A program made the translations under genes and the position numbers. The notes under the pieces were generated by a model. It was not told the origin of the DNA and ran no database searches. It saw only the letters and a list, made by a program, of their open reading frames with translations. From assembly GCF_014195655.1 (NCBI RefSeq), contig NZ_JACICD010000006.1:248001-312000 (forward strand): a stretch of DNA of 64,000 nucleotides, written 5' to 3'. Below, piece by piece: positions 9,134 through 19,872 of the stretch (position 1 is the first letter of the stretch; every line of letters starts with the position of its first letter). The stretch is from Ancylobacter tetraedralis. GTDB lineage: Bacteria; Pseudomonadota; Alphaproteobacteria; Rhizobiales; Xanthobacteraceae.

Positions 9134-9544
9134 TCACGACTTGCTCTTGAATCCGTAGCGCTTCGCGCGCTCCAGGGCGTCGGTCAGGCGCGGGCGGTAA
9201 TCGTCGTAATTCTCATCGCCCACCCAGCCATTGACGAGGCCATTGAAGCCCAGCACGCGCTGCTTGCCCTGAAAGGGGACGAGCACGACCTCCTTCTCGT
9301 CGCCCGGTTCAAAGCGCAGGGCCGTGGTGGCGGGAATGTTCAGCCGCTTGCCGAACGCCTGCTCACGGTCGAATTCGAGCGAGGCATTCACCTCGAAGAA
9401 GTGGAAATGCGATCCAACCTGAATGGGACGGTCCCCGGTGTTGCGAACCTTCAAGGACGTGGTTGGATAGCCGGCATTGATCTCGATATCGCCCTTGCCG
9501 AGGACGAGCCCGCCGACCGGAGCCTTCTTCTGGTCACTGCTCAT
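9134..9544 (-). CDS. ureB: Urease beta subunit
   Basis: A 136-residue structural subunit of the urease trimer. Seen: [17 protein letters not shown] and the C-terminal [19 protein letters not shown] are family hallmarks. [20 protein letters not shown] lies between. A GAGGG site precedes the start. The C-terminal tail is about 30 residues longer than the shortest enterobacterial UreB and ends in basic residues. Separate ureA and ureB genes, rather than a fused ureAB, are the usual proteobacterial state. Confidence 0.97.
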   Translation of the reverse strand: MSSDQKKAPVGGLVLGKGDIEINAGYPTTSLKVRNTGDRPIQVGSHFHFFEVNASLEFDREQAFGKRLNIPATTALRFEPGDEKEVVLVPFQGKQRVLGFNGLVNGWVGDENYDDYRPRLTDALERAKRYGFKSKS

Positions 9545-9564
9545 GATGACAACCCTCGCCGCTG

Positions 9565-9867
9565 CTACTTGATGGGATTGTGCACGGTGACGAGACGGCT
9601 GCCATCGGTAAACACAGCCTCGACCTGTACATAAGGGATCATCTCCACGACACCGTCCATGACGTCGTCGCGGGTGATTGCCTTGCTGGCCAGTTCCATG
9701 ACCTCTTCGACGGTCTTGCCGGCGCGCGCCCCGTCCAGCGCTGCAACCGAGATCAGCGACACCGTTTCAGGATGATTGAGTTTCAGTCCCTGATCCTTAC
9801 GCTTCTGCGCGACCTGAGCGAGCGTGTAGATCAGGAGCTTGTCGATTTCCCTGGGCGTAAAATGCAT
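9565..9867 (-). CDS. ureA: Urease gamma subunit
   Basis: A 100-residue subunit, exactly the usual length. Seen: [20 protein letters not shown] at the N-terminus, [14 protein letters not shown], and the C-terminal [20 protein letters not shown]. Start: the frame is open 12 codons further upstream, but the ATG at 9867 is chosen because it gives the conserved N-terminus and has a GAGGA site 9 bases before it. First gene of the operon; its promoter must lie in the long intergenic region above it. Confidence 0.97.
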   Translation of the reverse strand: MHFTPREIDKLLIYTLAQVAQKRKDQGLKLNHPETVSLISVAALDGARAGKTVEEVMELASKAITRDDVMDGVVEMIPYVQVEAVFTDGSRLVTVHNPIK

Positions 9868-10635
9868 GAGCCAATTCCTCGACGAACGCGGTCCTCCGAC
9901 CATGCCGTAGTGGCAACGCCGGCTCGATCTGCGAGATCGTGAACTTTGATAGCAGCCCCCCCTACGGCGACACCAGCCTTAACTAGTGCAGTCAGAAAAT
10001 TATCCGAGATACAAATAAGCAGCATGCTCAAATATCAGGATCCGCAATGAAGAGTGAGCGAGGCGCGCACCGCGATTAATCCGGGTTATATATTTAGTTT
10101 GAATGTCACCCTCTCTAATTCAGCTGAACATGGAGGTATTATAAGATATATCAACTTGTGGATTTCACTGCTGCCAGCGCAGTTGCGATTGCGCATTTTC
10201 GCGACCGCGCGGATCCCGACAACCCTGGGTACCGGCGGCGGGCGCAGGGGAGCAGCCCACTCCGGTAGCTCATTGCGACCACCCGGGAGCGTTACTCTTG
10301 CGCCGGTGGGACCCAAAGGGCTCAGGCGGATACAGACCGGCGGCCACCTTCTTCCCGCGCGTGGAATTGGCGTCCGGCGGCACGACGTAGTCGGGCATCC
10401 CGACAAACCGCCCCCCACACATCCAGGCAAGGAGGCCCTTCACGGGATCATCGCGCCAACATCCTACCCGCATTCATATTTAGGTCGGCATGGCGACCCA
10501 TTCGATTGGATGTCTCTAAGGCGGCTATTTATGTCGCATCGCGATAAGTGAGAAATCTCACTCCACATTGACTGGTCATCGATGTGATCGGTGCTGCATA
10601 ACGGCCAAGAAGTAAGCGACGTGTAGGCTGGAAAC
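9868..10635. other. Long intergenic region between ureA and the LysR gene
   Basis: 768 bp without a gene I can support. An AT-richer stretch (about 9970-10170) probably holds the urease promoter, but no clear -35/-10 pair or sigma-54 element could be fixed. The GC-rich part (10200-10480) contains short open frames on both strands, for example 67 codons on the minus strand at 10270-10473 that include VVPPDANSTRGKKVAAGLYP. They match nothing I recognise and may be a gene remnant. Confidence 0.5.
10547..10562. promoter_or_regulatory. Inverted repeat upstream of the LysR gene
   Basis: AGTGAGAAATCTCACT has perfect 6-bp arms and a 4-bp centre. It lies 74 bp before the LysR start and toward the urease promoter. 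LysR proteins often bind dyads in such a position; a role in autoregulation is inferred only. Confidence 0.4.
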
Positions 10636-11511
10636 ATGCAAAAGCAGGGCAATCTCATCGATAGCGATGAGTTGCGGGCGTTTGATGCTGTGGCGACGAG
10701 ACGCAGTTTCAGCCTCGCGGCTGTGGACGTCGGAACCTCTCAATCCACGGTCAGCCAGCGGATCGCCCGCCTCGAAAGACGGCTCAACCGCAGGCTCGTT
10801 CACCGCACCACCCGCAAGGTGAGCCTCACTCCCGATGGAGAGGCCATGCTGATTTATGCCCGGTCGATTCTCGCGCTTTCCGAGGAAGCGCGTCTTCGGC
10901 TTACCCGCCCCGGGCTGAAGGGCGTCCTCAAGGTTGGTATCGAGGACGAGTTCGCCAGAACCCGGCTGCCGGAAGTCCTCGGCATCTTCCGCACGCAATT
11001 CCCGGATTTCGGCTTGAAGTTCATCACCGGCCGCAACGAGCATCTTCACGATGTGCTGCGCTCGCATGAGGTCGACGTGATTCTGGGCAAGAGCCATGGC
11101 GAACCGGATCAAACCGCGCTGTGGCAGGAGCAATTGGTCTGGATCGGGCACCACTCCTTGCTGTTGAAGCCTTCGGATCCGGTACCGCTCATCTCCTACC
11201 TCAAGCCGAGCCTCACCCGCTCGCTGACGGAGAGCGCGCTCGTGGCAAACCGCCGTCCGTGGATCGACGTGGCGGAATGCAGCAATCTGCTTGGTGTGCT
11301 TGCTGCCGCGCGATCGGGCCTCGGCGTCATGGCGATCGGCCAGAGTTTTCGGAGAACGGTTCTGGAAGAGATGCCCGCCGAGGCGGGCCTGCCGGGTCTG
11401 GGCAAGCTGACCTATGTCGTCGAATGCAACTCCGCCGATGTCGGCTCCGCCGCAGACGCCTTTCGCGACGTCCTCAGTGAAGTGGCGAAGCGCGCGACCG
11501 CCGGGCTTTAA
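10636..11511 (+). CDS. LysR-family transcriptional regulator
   Basis: A 291-residue LTTR. Seen: N-terminal winged helix-turn-helix (LRAFDAVATRRSFSLAAVDV, then SQSTVSQRIARLERRLNRRL, residues about 12-50), followed by a periplasmic-binding-like effector domain starting near residue 95 (GVLKVGIEDEFARTRLPEVL). The effector half is typical in length. Context: divergent from the urease operon across 768 bp. It could regulate urease, but the distance is large and the effector unknown. It resembles other LysR genes next to unrelated loci, so the link is weak. Confidence 0.9.
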   Translation: MQKQGNLIDSDELRAFDAVATRRSFSLAAVDVGTSQSTVSQRIARLERRLNRRLVHRTTRKVSLTPDGEAMLIYARSILALSEEARLRLTRPGLKGVLKVGIEDEFARTRLPEVLGIFRTQFPDFGLKFITGRNEHLHDVLRSHEVDVILGKSHGEPDQTALWQEQLVWIGHHSLLLKPSDPVPLISYLKPSLTRSLTESALVANRRPWIDVAECSNLLGVLAAARSGLGVMAIGQSFRRTVLEEMPAEAGLPGLGKLTYVVECNSADVGSAADAFRDVLSEVAKRATAGL

Positions 11512-11714
11512 GCGGGGCTCCGGGTAGCGAGTTCGAAACATCCGCTGCGAGATGCTTCGCGCGATTTACCCGTCACGTGGCCTCATTCAGCGGCGCTAAT
11601 GGCGTCCATGGGTTGATTGCCACCGAGAAGCGACGGGGCTTCTCGCCGATCCGCGGCCGCCCGGCATCTCGAGAAGGCCAGGTGCTTAGTCACCGTTGCG
11701 GAGACGCCAGCTCC

Positions 11715-12875
11715 TTACCGCAGAAGCAACCGTCTCAACCGGGAAACGAGTTCCGCCTGTCGGCTTACGCCGAGTTTCGCGAATATGCGCTTAAGGACAA
11801 ACCGGGCCGTCCCCTCCGAAATATCGAGTTCCCCCGCCGCCTCCCTGACACTCTGTCCGCTCGCGATCAGCGAGGCCAGGCGTGCTTCTCCCGTTGTCAG
11901 TCCGAAAACCTTGCGGATGACCGTTGGATCGATGATCTGATCGTTTTCAAGGTCTTTCGCCAGCATGAGGACATGCTTCTCGGGGCTCACCAGTCCGAGA
12001 GCGTCTGCCGAGGTTCCGACAAGCGGTGCGGTCCACACGACAAGACGTTTCTTCCCCTCCGGATCCGAGACGGTGGCTGGGTGGGGGAGGCGACCGTCGA
12101 GACGACCGTCCGTCTGTGCACGTTGAACGGTCGAAACGAAATCGTCGACATCGGCCCGCATGGTGGGCCGGAGACCTTCGTCACTGTCGACAAAATAACG
12201 ATCGAGCAGCGGCTCGGCAGATCGGTTGACGCGCAAAGGGCGCATCTTCCCGTCGAGGATGACAGCCGGTTGGTCCATCCTGTCAAACGCTTGAGCGACC
12301 GTATCGCCTGTCGCCTTCGCCTTCAGATAGGCCGACGTGATTCTCAGCGACTGCTCGAGGTGTCGCGCCAGCAGCAGCAGCGCCTCCCGATCCTCGTCCC
12401 CGAATGGGCCCACGGAACCGGCCCGACAGACGACGAGGCTGGTCGGGCTTCCCAGTTCAGAGTGGATGATCGAGGCCATCACATGGGAGATGTCGAACCG
12501 GGAAAGGAAATCCCTGTAGAAGGCATTCAGGGACAATTCCGAAAAATCGAGAATGTCCTGTTCCGTATAGACGTCGCCGGCATGAAAGCCAGCTGGCAAC
12601 CTGCCTTCGAGCCAGGGATTGCGTCGAGACCATTCCTCGTGCCGATAGGAATTGACGGCATCCGCGATGCCGGCCGAATGGGAGGGAAAGGTCCAGCCCT
12701 CCTTTGCCTTCGCGAAGATGACCGCGCCGACCGACATGGACAGCGCCGCGACCGATTCCAGGGCCGACGTCCAGCGATCTGCGTTCAAGGCGGCTTCGTA
12801 AAGGCTGTAGATTGCTCCATCGACGCCCATCGCAGCAGGGGTGCTGCCGGAAGGCGGCAAATTGGGATCAATCAT
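11715..12875 (-). CDS. LuxR-type transcriptional regulator with long N-terminal sensor region
   Basis: 386 residues. Seen: a C-terminal LuxR/FixJ-type HTH (residues about 320-380: GLTTGEARLASLIASGQSVR, then ISEGTARFVLKRIFAKLGVS). The roughly 310-residue N-terminal part includes a PAS-like stretch (FDRMDQPAVILDGKMRPLRV). No receiver domain or phosphoacceptor pattern is seen, so it is not a standard response regulator. Context: 171 bp after cyoD on the same strand, but a terminator hairpin separates them. The ligand is unknown; regulation of the cyo operon is possible but unsupported. Confidence 0.85.
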   Translation of the reverse strand: MIDPNLPPSGSTPAAMGVDGAIYSLYEAALNADRWTSALESVAALSMSVGAVIFAKAKEGWTFPSHSAGIADAVNSYRHEEWSRRNPWLEGRLPAGFHAGDVYTEQDILDFSELSLNAFYRDFLSRFDISHVMASIIHSELGSPTSLVVCRAGSVGPFGDEDREALLLLARHLEQSLRITSAYLKAKATGDTVAQAFDRMDQPAVILDGKMRPLRVNRSAEPLLDRYFVDSDEGLRPTMRADVDDFVSTVQRAQTDGRLDGRLPHPATVSDPEGKKRLVVWTAPLVGTSADALGLVSPEKHVLMLAKDLENDQIIDPTVIRKVFGLTTGEARLASLIASGQSVREAAGELDISEGTARFVLKRIFAKLGVSRQAELVSRLRRLLLR

Positions 12876-12907
12876 GGTTCTTTCCTACGCCTATTGTCAC
12901 GGTGTCA

Positions 12908-12967
12908 GTCCAAAAACAGGTCGCTCGGCGGAGGGACGGCGGGCCATGAGAGCCACGGCGCCGAGCG
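12908..12967 (-). terminator. Rho-independent terminator of cyoABCD
   Basis: A 9-bp perfect inverted repeat (CGCTCGGCG / CGCCGAGCG, 12922-12930 and 12959-12967) with a structured loop. It is followed on the minus strand by ACCTGTTTTTGG. It lies about 80 bp after cyoD and just before the LuxR-type gene. Confidence 0.6.
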
Positions 12968-13046
12968 GAGAGGGGCGCCGGCGATCCCGGAGAGCCGTCA
13001 GCCGGTGGCCGCTGCGTGCCCGCCACTCCGGCGACCGATCGTCTTT

Positions 13047-13391
13047 TCAGGGCATCATGCGCATGTGCTGGTCGTAGAGGATCCAGATGGTGCCGGACAC
13101 CATGATGAGCAGGATCAGCACGGTGAACAGGATCAGCAGCAGGTCGTCGCGGTGCGAGCGCTGAAGGTCGATGTGCAGGAAGAAGCGCAGATGCACCACC
13201 GCCTGAACCAGGGCGAGCAGCCCCAATGCCCCGAGCGCGGCGGCGCCACTCAGCAGATCAAGCCACACGACCGCGAAGGCGCCCGTGGTCAGCACCAAAG
13301 CGAGAACGAGGCCGATCACATAGGAGCGGCGCTCGCGGCCCTCTTCGTCATGGTCGACGGCGGGCAGGTCGGCGGGAATCCGGTTGCTCAT
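13047..13391 (-). CDS. cyoD: Cytochrome bo quinol oxidase subunit IV
   Basis: A 114-residue membrane protein with three helices (residues about 25-45, 50-72, 85-107) and the family pattern AVVHLRFFLHID. CyoD is the small assembly/stability subunit of the heme-copper quinol oxidase. Start: the frame is open far upstream, but the ATG at 13391 overlaps the cyoC stop (ATGA) and gives the normal length of about 110 residues. Confidence 0.93.
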   Translation of the reverse strand: MSNRIPADLPAVDHDEEGRERRSYVIGLVLALVLTTGAFAVVWLDLLSGAAALGALGLLALVQAVVHLRFFLHIDLQRSHRDDLLLILFTVLILLIMVSGTIWILYDQHMRMMP

Positions 13392-14020
13392 GACGCGACC
13401 CCGAACAGGTAGACGAAGGTAAAGATGCCGATCCAGACCACGTCGAGCATGTGCCAGAACAGCGCAAGCCGCATCAACCGCAGCTTCACCGGCGTGGTGA
13501 AGCCGAAGACCACGACCTGCACGGCCATGATCGCCATCCACACCAGCCCGGAGGACACATGCAGCGCATGGGTGCCGGTGAGCAGGTAATAGGCGGAGAG
13601 GAAGCCGCTCGCCTGCGGCGGGGCCGCATGCTGGGTGATCATCACGTAGTAATCGTGCAGTTCCATGCCGACGAAGGCGGCGCCGAGTCCCCCGGTGAGG
13701 AGCAGCCAGCCCAGCACGGCTCGCCGGCTTTCGCGGTACTTCATCGCCAGCATGCCGAAGCCGAAGGCGAAGCTGGACAGGAGCAGCAGCAGCGTCTCCA
13801 CGAACGCGGCGGTCAGGTCGAAGACCTGCGCCGGCCCCGGCCCTTCGGCGATGCCCTGCACGCTCATCGCCGCATAGGTCGCGAACAGCACTGCGAACAG
13901 CACCAGATCGCTCATCAGGAAGATCCAGAAGCCGAAAAGGACCTCTTCGGCCGCCTCATGGCTTTCGGGATCGGTGCCGGCGAGATTGATGCCGGGATGG
14001 AGGCGTTCGGAAAGGCTCAT
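13388..14020 (-). CDS. cyoC: Cytochrome bo quinol oxidase subunit III
   Basis: 210 residues, five predicted helices. Seen: EEVLFGFWIFLMSDLVLFA at the first helix and LTGTHALHVSSGLVWM, the conserved subunit-III THxxHV pattern. The C-terminus ends in FWHMLDVVWIGIFTFVYL. The start at 14020 is chosen by its 4-bp overlap with the cyoB stop and by matching the family length. The longer open frame upstream reads over cyoB. Confidence 0.95.
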   Translation of the reverse strand: MSLSERLHPGINLAGTDPESHEAAEEVLFGFWIFLMSDLVLFAVLFATYAAMSVQGIAEGPGPAQVFDLTAAFVETLLLLLSSFAFGFGMLAMKYRESRRAVLGWLLLTGGLGAAFVGMELHDYYVMITQHAAPPQASGFLSAYYLLTGTHALHVSSGLVWMAIMAVQVVVFGFTTPVKLRLMRLALFWHMLDVVWIGIFTFVYLFGVAS

Positions 14021-16146
14021 GACAGCACCTCCACAGCGGCGCCGGAAGAGACGGCCCCGGAGCGGCCTTCCAGCCCTTCCGGAATCGCCCGTCCCCGGTT
14101 CTCCGACGTCATCTCGCGGTCGCGGGTCACGCCCGGCGCCGAGCGAACGGCGGCGAGGAAGGCCTCGTTCGCCGCCTTCACCGTCGCGGCGGGAATGATT
14201 TCCTCCGTGTCGGTGGCGAAGGAGCGCGCGATGACCACGACCCAGATCAGCACGAAGGAGACAATCGCCAGCCACCAGATGTGCCAGACGAGGCCGAAAG
14301 CCCAGGCGCAGGCGAACAGGCCGATCAACGGCGCGGTCGCGGTGTTGCGCGGCACTTCGATGTCCTCATAGGCGGCCGGCGAGCGATAGGCGGTGCCCGC
14401 CTTCTTGGCCTCGTAGAAAGGATCGCGCGCGGTCACTTCCGGTAGCACGGCGAAGTTCCAGTCCGGTGGCGGGGAAGGAATCGACCATTCCAGCGCGCGC
14501 CCGTCCCAGGGATCGCCCAGCGGCGCGGCGAGAGGCTCGCGTTGGCGCACCGAGACGACGATCTGCATCACCATCAGCGCGAAGCCGGCGAGGATGAGCG
14601 CGGCGCCGGCCATGGCAAGGGCGAGCCAGGGCAGGTAGTCGGGATCCGACCACATGTAGGTGCGGCGCGTCGCCCCCATCAGCCCCAGCCAGTAAAGCGG
14701 GAAGAAGGCCAGCAGGAAGCCCGGCGCGAAGCACCAGAACGAGGCCCGGCCCAGCCCCTCATGCAGGCGGAAGCCGAAGGCCTTCGGGAACCAGAACTGC
14801 ACCGCCGCGAACATGCCGAACAGCACGCCGGGAATGATCATGTTGTGGAAATGGGCGATCAGGAACAGCGTGTTGTGAACCTGGAAATCGATGCCGGGAT
14901 TGGCCAGCAGCACGCCCGTCATGCCACCGAGGATGAAGGTGAGCAGGAAGTTGATGTGGAACAGCATCGGCGTGGTGAAGCGGATGCGCCCGCCGACCAT
15001 GGTCAGCAGCCAGTCATAGACCTTCACGCCCGTAGGCACGCCGATGATCATCGTGGCGATGCCGAAGATGGCATTCACATTGGCGCTCTGGCCCATGGTG
15101 AAGAAGTGGTGCAGCCACACCGCGAAGGAGAGCACGGCGATGCACATGGTGGCGTAGACCAGCGAGGTGTAGCCATAGATCCGCTTGCTGGAGAAGGTGG
15201 CCACCACTTCCGACCAGACGCCGAAGGCGGGCAGGATGAGGATGTAGACTTCCGGGTGGCCGAACAGCCAGAACAGGTTGGCGTAGTTCATCATGTTGCC
15301 GCCGTCGCCATTCGTGAAGAAATGGAAGCCGGCATAGCGGTCGAGGGCGAGCATGACCGTCGCGGCGGTCAGCGGCGCCATGGCGAAGATCATCAGGATC
15401 GACGTGCACAGCGTCGTCCAGGTGAACAGCGGCATGCGGAACAGCGTCATGCCGGGGCAGCGCTTCTTGTAGATGGTCACGGCGAAGTTGAGGCCCGTCA
15501 GCGTCGAGCCGATGGAGCCGAGCGACACCGCCCAGATCCAGTAGTCGACCCCCTCGCCGGGGCTGAACTCGATGCCGGTGAAGGGTGGATAGGCGCTCCA
15601 GCCGCCGGTGGAGAACTGGCCGACCACCAGCGAGACCATGATGAGTATGGCACCCGCCATGGTCAGCATCAGCGAGATGGCGTTGAGCAGGGGGAACGAC
15701 ACGTCGCGCGCGCCGATCTGCAGCGGCATGACATAGTTCATCAGCCCGGTGATGAACGGCATCGCCACGAAGAAGATCATGATCGTGCCGTGGGTGCTGA
15801 ACAGCTGCCCGAAATGATCCGCCGAGAGGAAGCCGCCGCTATCCGTGGCGGCGAGCTGCTGGGCGCGCATCAGCGCTGCCTCGATCACCGCGCGGGCGAA
15901 CATCACCAGCGCGATCGCGATATACATGATGCCGACCTTCTTGTGGTCGACGCTGGTCAGCCAGTCCCGCCACAGCGGCACCCACCAGCCCTTGACCGTC
16001 AGCAGGATGACGGCAGCGAGCGCGCCCAGCACCGCGACGGATCCCGCGCCCGAGGCGATGAATTCGCTGAGCGAGGGATTCTCGATCGCTCCGGCGAAGA
16101 CGAAGGAGGTCCATTTGATCTGGCCGAAGATCAGCTCCCAGTTCAT
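14017..16146 (-). CDS. cyoB: Cytochrome bo quinol oxidase subunit I
   Basis: 709 residues, about fifteen membrane helices. This is the proton-pumping heme-copper subunit that reduces O2 with electrons from quinol. Seen: THGTIMIFFVAMP (low-spin heme ligand His), GHPEVYILILPAFG with the CuB His and cross-linked Tyr, WLHHFFTMG (CuB His pair), and the IAHFHNMI heme ligands near residue 430. The C-terminus is some 45 residues longer than E. coli CyoB, ending in a low-complexity tail with no recognisable domain. It overlaps cyoA and cyoC by 4 bp each. Confidence 0.97.
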   Translation of the reverse strand: MNWELIFGQIKWTSFVFAGAIENPSLSEFIASGAGSVAVLGALAAVILLTVKGWWVPLWRDWLTSVDHKKVGIMYIAIALVMFARAVIEAALMRAQQLAATDSGGFLSADHFGQLFSTHGTIMIFFVAMPFITGLMNYVMPLQIGARDVSFPLLNAISLMLTMAGAILIMVSLVVGQFSTGGWSAYPPFTGIEFSPGEGVDYWIWAVSLGSIGSTLTGLNFAVTIYKKRCPGMTLFRMPLFTWTTLCTSILMIFAMAPLTAATVMLALDRYAGFHFFTNGDGGNMMNYANLFWLFGHPEVYILILPAFGVWSEVVATFSSKRIYGYTSLVYATMCIAVLSFAVWLHHFFTMGQSANVNAIFGIATMIIGVPTGVKVYDWLLTMVGGRIRFTTPMLFHINFLLTFILGGMTGVLLANPGIDFQVHNTLFLIAHFHNMIIPGVLFGMFAAVQFWFPKAFGFRLHEGLGRASFWCFAPGFLLAFFPLYWLGLMGATRRTYMWSDPDYLPWLALAMAGAALILAGFALMVMQIVVSVRQREPLAAPLGDPWDGRALEWSIPSPPPDWNFAVLPEVTARDPFYEAKKAGTAYRSPAAYEDIEVPRNTATAPLIGLFACAWAFGLVWHIWWLAIVSFVLIWVVVIARSFATDTEEIIPAATVKAANEAFLAAVRSAPGVTRDREMTSENRGRAIPEGLEGRSGAVSSGAAVEVLS

Positions 16147-17057
16147 TGCGCGGCCTCCGGCGTGTGGTCGTTATGCTGATGGGCGGCGGGCGCGTCCGCT
16201 CCGGCCTGCGGCGCGTGGCCCGAATGTCCTGCGGCCATGCCGGGCGCGAAGCTGGCGATGATCTGGTCGAACAGGCCGGGCGTGAACCGGCCATAGATCA
16301 CCGGCTCGTTCGCCACGGAGGGCGCCAGCAGCGCGGCATAGCCGGCGGCGTCGAGCGCGGCCGGCTGGGCCTTCGCCCCCGCCACCCAGGCCGCGAAATC
16401 GTTCGGGCTCATCACTCGGGCGGTGAAGGACTGCGAGGCGAAGCCGAGGCCGTTATACTGGGTGTTGCGCCCGACGAAATCGCCGGTCGCGTCGGCGATC
16501 AGATTGAGCTTCGTCTGCATGCCGGCCATGGCGTAGATCTGGCCGGCGAGGCGCGGAACGATGAAGGACTGCATCACCGTCCCGCTGGTCAGCTTCAGCG
16601 TGACCGGGCGGCCTTCCGGCAAGGCGAGCAGGTCGAGCGTCGCCACGCCCTGTTCGGGGTAGAGGAAGAGGAATTTCCAGTCGAGCGAGACGACCTCCAC
16701 CACCAGGGGCGCCGGGCCGAGCGGCCGGTAGGGATCGTTCTTCAGCGTGTGCTTCCACAGGGCGGTGCCGAGCGCGGCCACCAGCGCGACCGGAATGCCC
16801 CAGATGAGCAGTTCCAGCCCCCAGTTGAACTCCCAGTCCGGGCGGTACGTGCCCTTGCCGCCGCGGCGGTAGCGCCACAGCACGATCGGCAACGCCACGA
16901 ACATCGGCACGATGACGATGAGCATCAGCGCGCTGATGACCCCGAAATGCGACAGCTGCGCCGAGGCGATCGGCCCCGCCGGTTCAAGGAAGCTGCCGGC
17001 ATAGGCGGCTCCCGGGACCACAGCCGCAACCACCCCGACTATTGCGCTCGGTTTCAA
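16143..17057 (-). CDS. cyoA: Cytochrome bo quinol oxidase subunit II
   Basis: 304 residues. Seen: a signal sequence (MKPSAIVGVVAAVVPGAAYA), two membrane helices to about residue 110, then a periplasmic cupredoxin domain with LDWKFLFLYPEQGVATLD and GQIYAMAGMQTKLNLIAD. The CuA ligands of cytochrome c oxidases are absent, which marks a quinol oxidase. Two differences from E. coli CyoA stand out: there is no lipobox cysteine, and the C-terminus ends in a His- and Ala-rich tail (residues about 275-304). First gene of the operon. Confidence 0.95.
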   Translation of the reverse strand: MKPSAIVGVVAAVVPGAAYAGSFLEPAGPIASAQLSHFGVISALMLIVIVPMFVALPIVLWRYRRGGKGTYRPDWEFNWGLELLIWGIPVALVAALGTALWKHTLKNDPYRPLGPAPLVVEVVSLDWKFLFLYPEQGVATLDLLALPEGRPVTLKLTSGTVMQSFIVPRLAGQIYAMAGMQTKLNLIADATGDFVGRNTQYNGLGFASQSFTARVMSPNDFAAWVAGAKAQPAALDAAGYAALLAPSVANEPVIYGRFTPGLFDQIIASFAPGMAAGHSGHAPQAGADAPAAHQHNDHTPEAAQ

Positions 17058-17455
17058 TCAGACCCCCTTGCGACTGTTGCGCGCCCTTCCGTGCACGGCC
17101 CCTCACCTAAGGGCATCCGCCCGATCCCCTGCCGGTAGGAAAGCACGAACCGCGACGGATATCATCGTGCGGCACGGCGCAGATTGCGGAAAATTCGCGG
17201 CATCGCGACGGCTATCGCAAGGCGACGATTCCCTCCACGCGCCAACGGCGTCAAAAACAACACAGCTCAATTACTGGATCCAGAATCCCCATGGGCCTGA
17301 TATCGAACTGGATTTTGTATTGCCGCACCCGCCGGCTGTCGTCCATCTTCCATATGGGAGATCGACCGGACACACATTTTCGCCCTAGTTGACCTCATGG
17401 GCGGCGACGGAAATGATGGGCCCTTGCCAGCCCCGTGACGCAGGGAGAGGCGGTG
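17058..17455. other. Divergent promoter region between cyoA and the YdeP-like gene
   Basis: About 400 bp with no gene. It must carry both promoters. I looked for an FNR/FixK box (TTGAT-N4-ATCAA) because the flanking genes are respiratory, and found no good match. A CCATATGG palindrome lies at 17350-17357. The open frames here are shadows. Confidence 0.5.
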
Positions 17456-19750
<2,295 letters not shown>

Positions 19751-19768
19751 TCATCCTATGGGGCGCAC

Positions 19769-19801
19769 CCGGCCGTCTGGGTCCTGTCTCAGGACGGCCG
19801 G
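19769..19801 (+). terminator. Hairpin after the YdeP-like gene
   Basis: CCGGCCGTC and GACGGCCGG (9-bp arms) enclose 15 bases, 18 bp past the stop. No T-tract follows, so its efficiency as an intrinsic terminator is doubtful. Confidence 0.45.
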
Positions 19802-19872
19802 ATGCCTGTTCATGCGGGGCCGGATCACTATAATGGCCCTCACGCCTCTCCTCATTCCAGGCAGGTGCTGGA

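Noticed and set aside
7373-9634. A 753-codon plus-strand open frame opposite ureC and ureB
   Set aside because: Same reason: shadow of ureC, low-complexity composition.
10054-10551. A 165-codon frame in the ureA-LysR gap
   Set aside because: It crosses a sharp GC change and its translation shows no coding bias or family; treated as non-coding.
17058-17455. FNR/FixK site in the cyoA/YdeP-like divergent region
   Set aside because: No TTGAT-N4-ATCAA match was found on reading the region.
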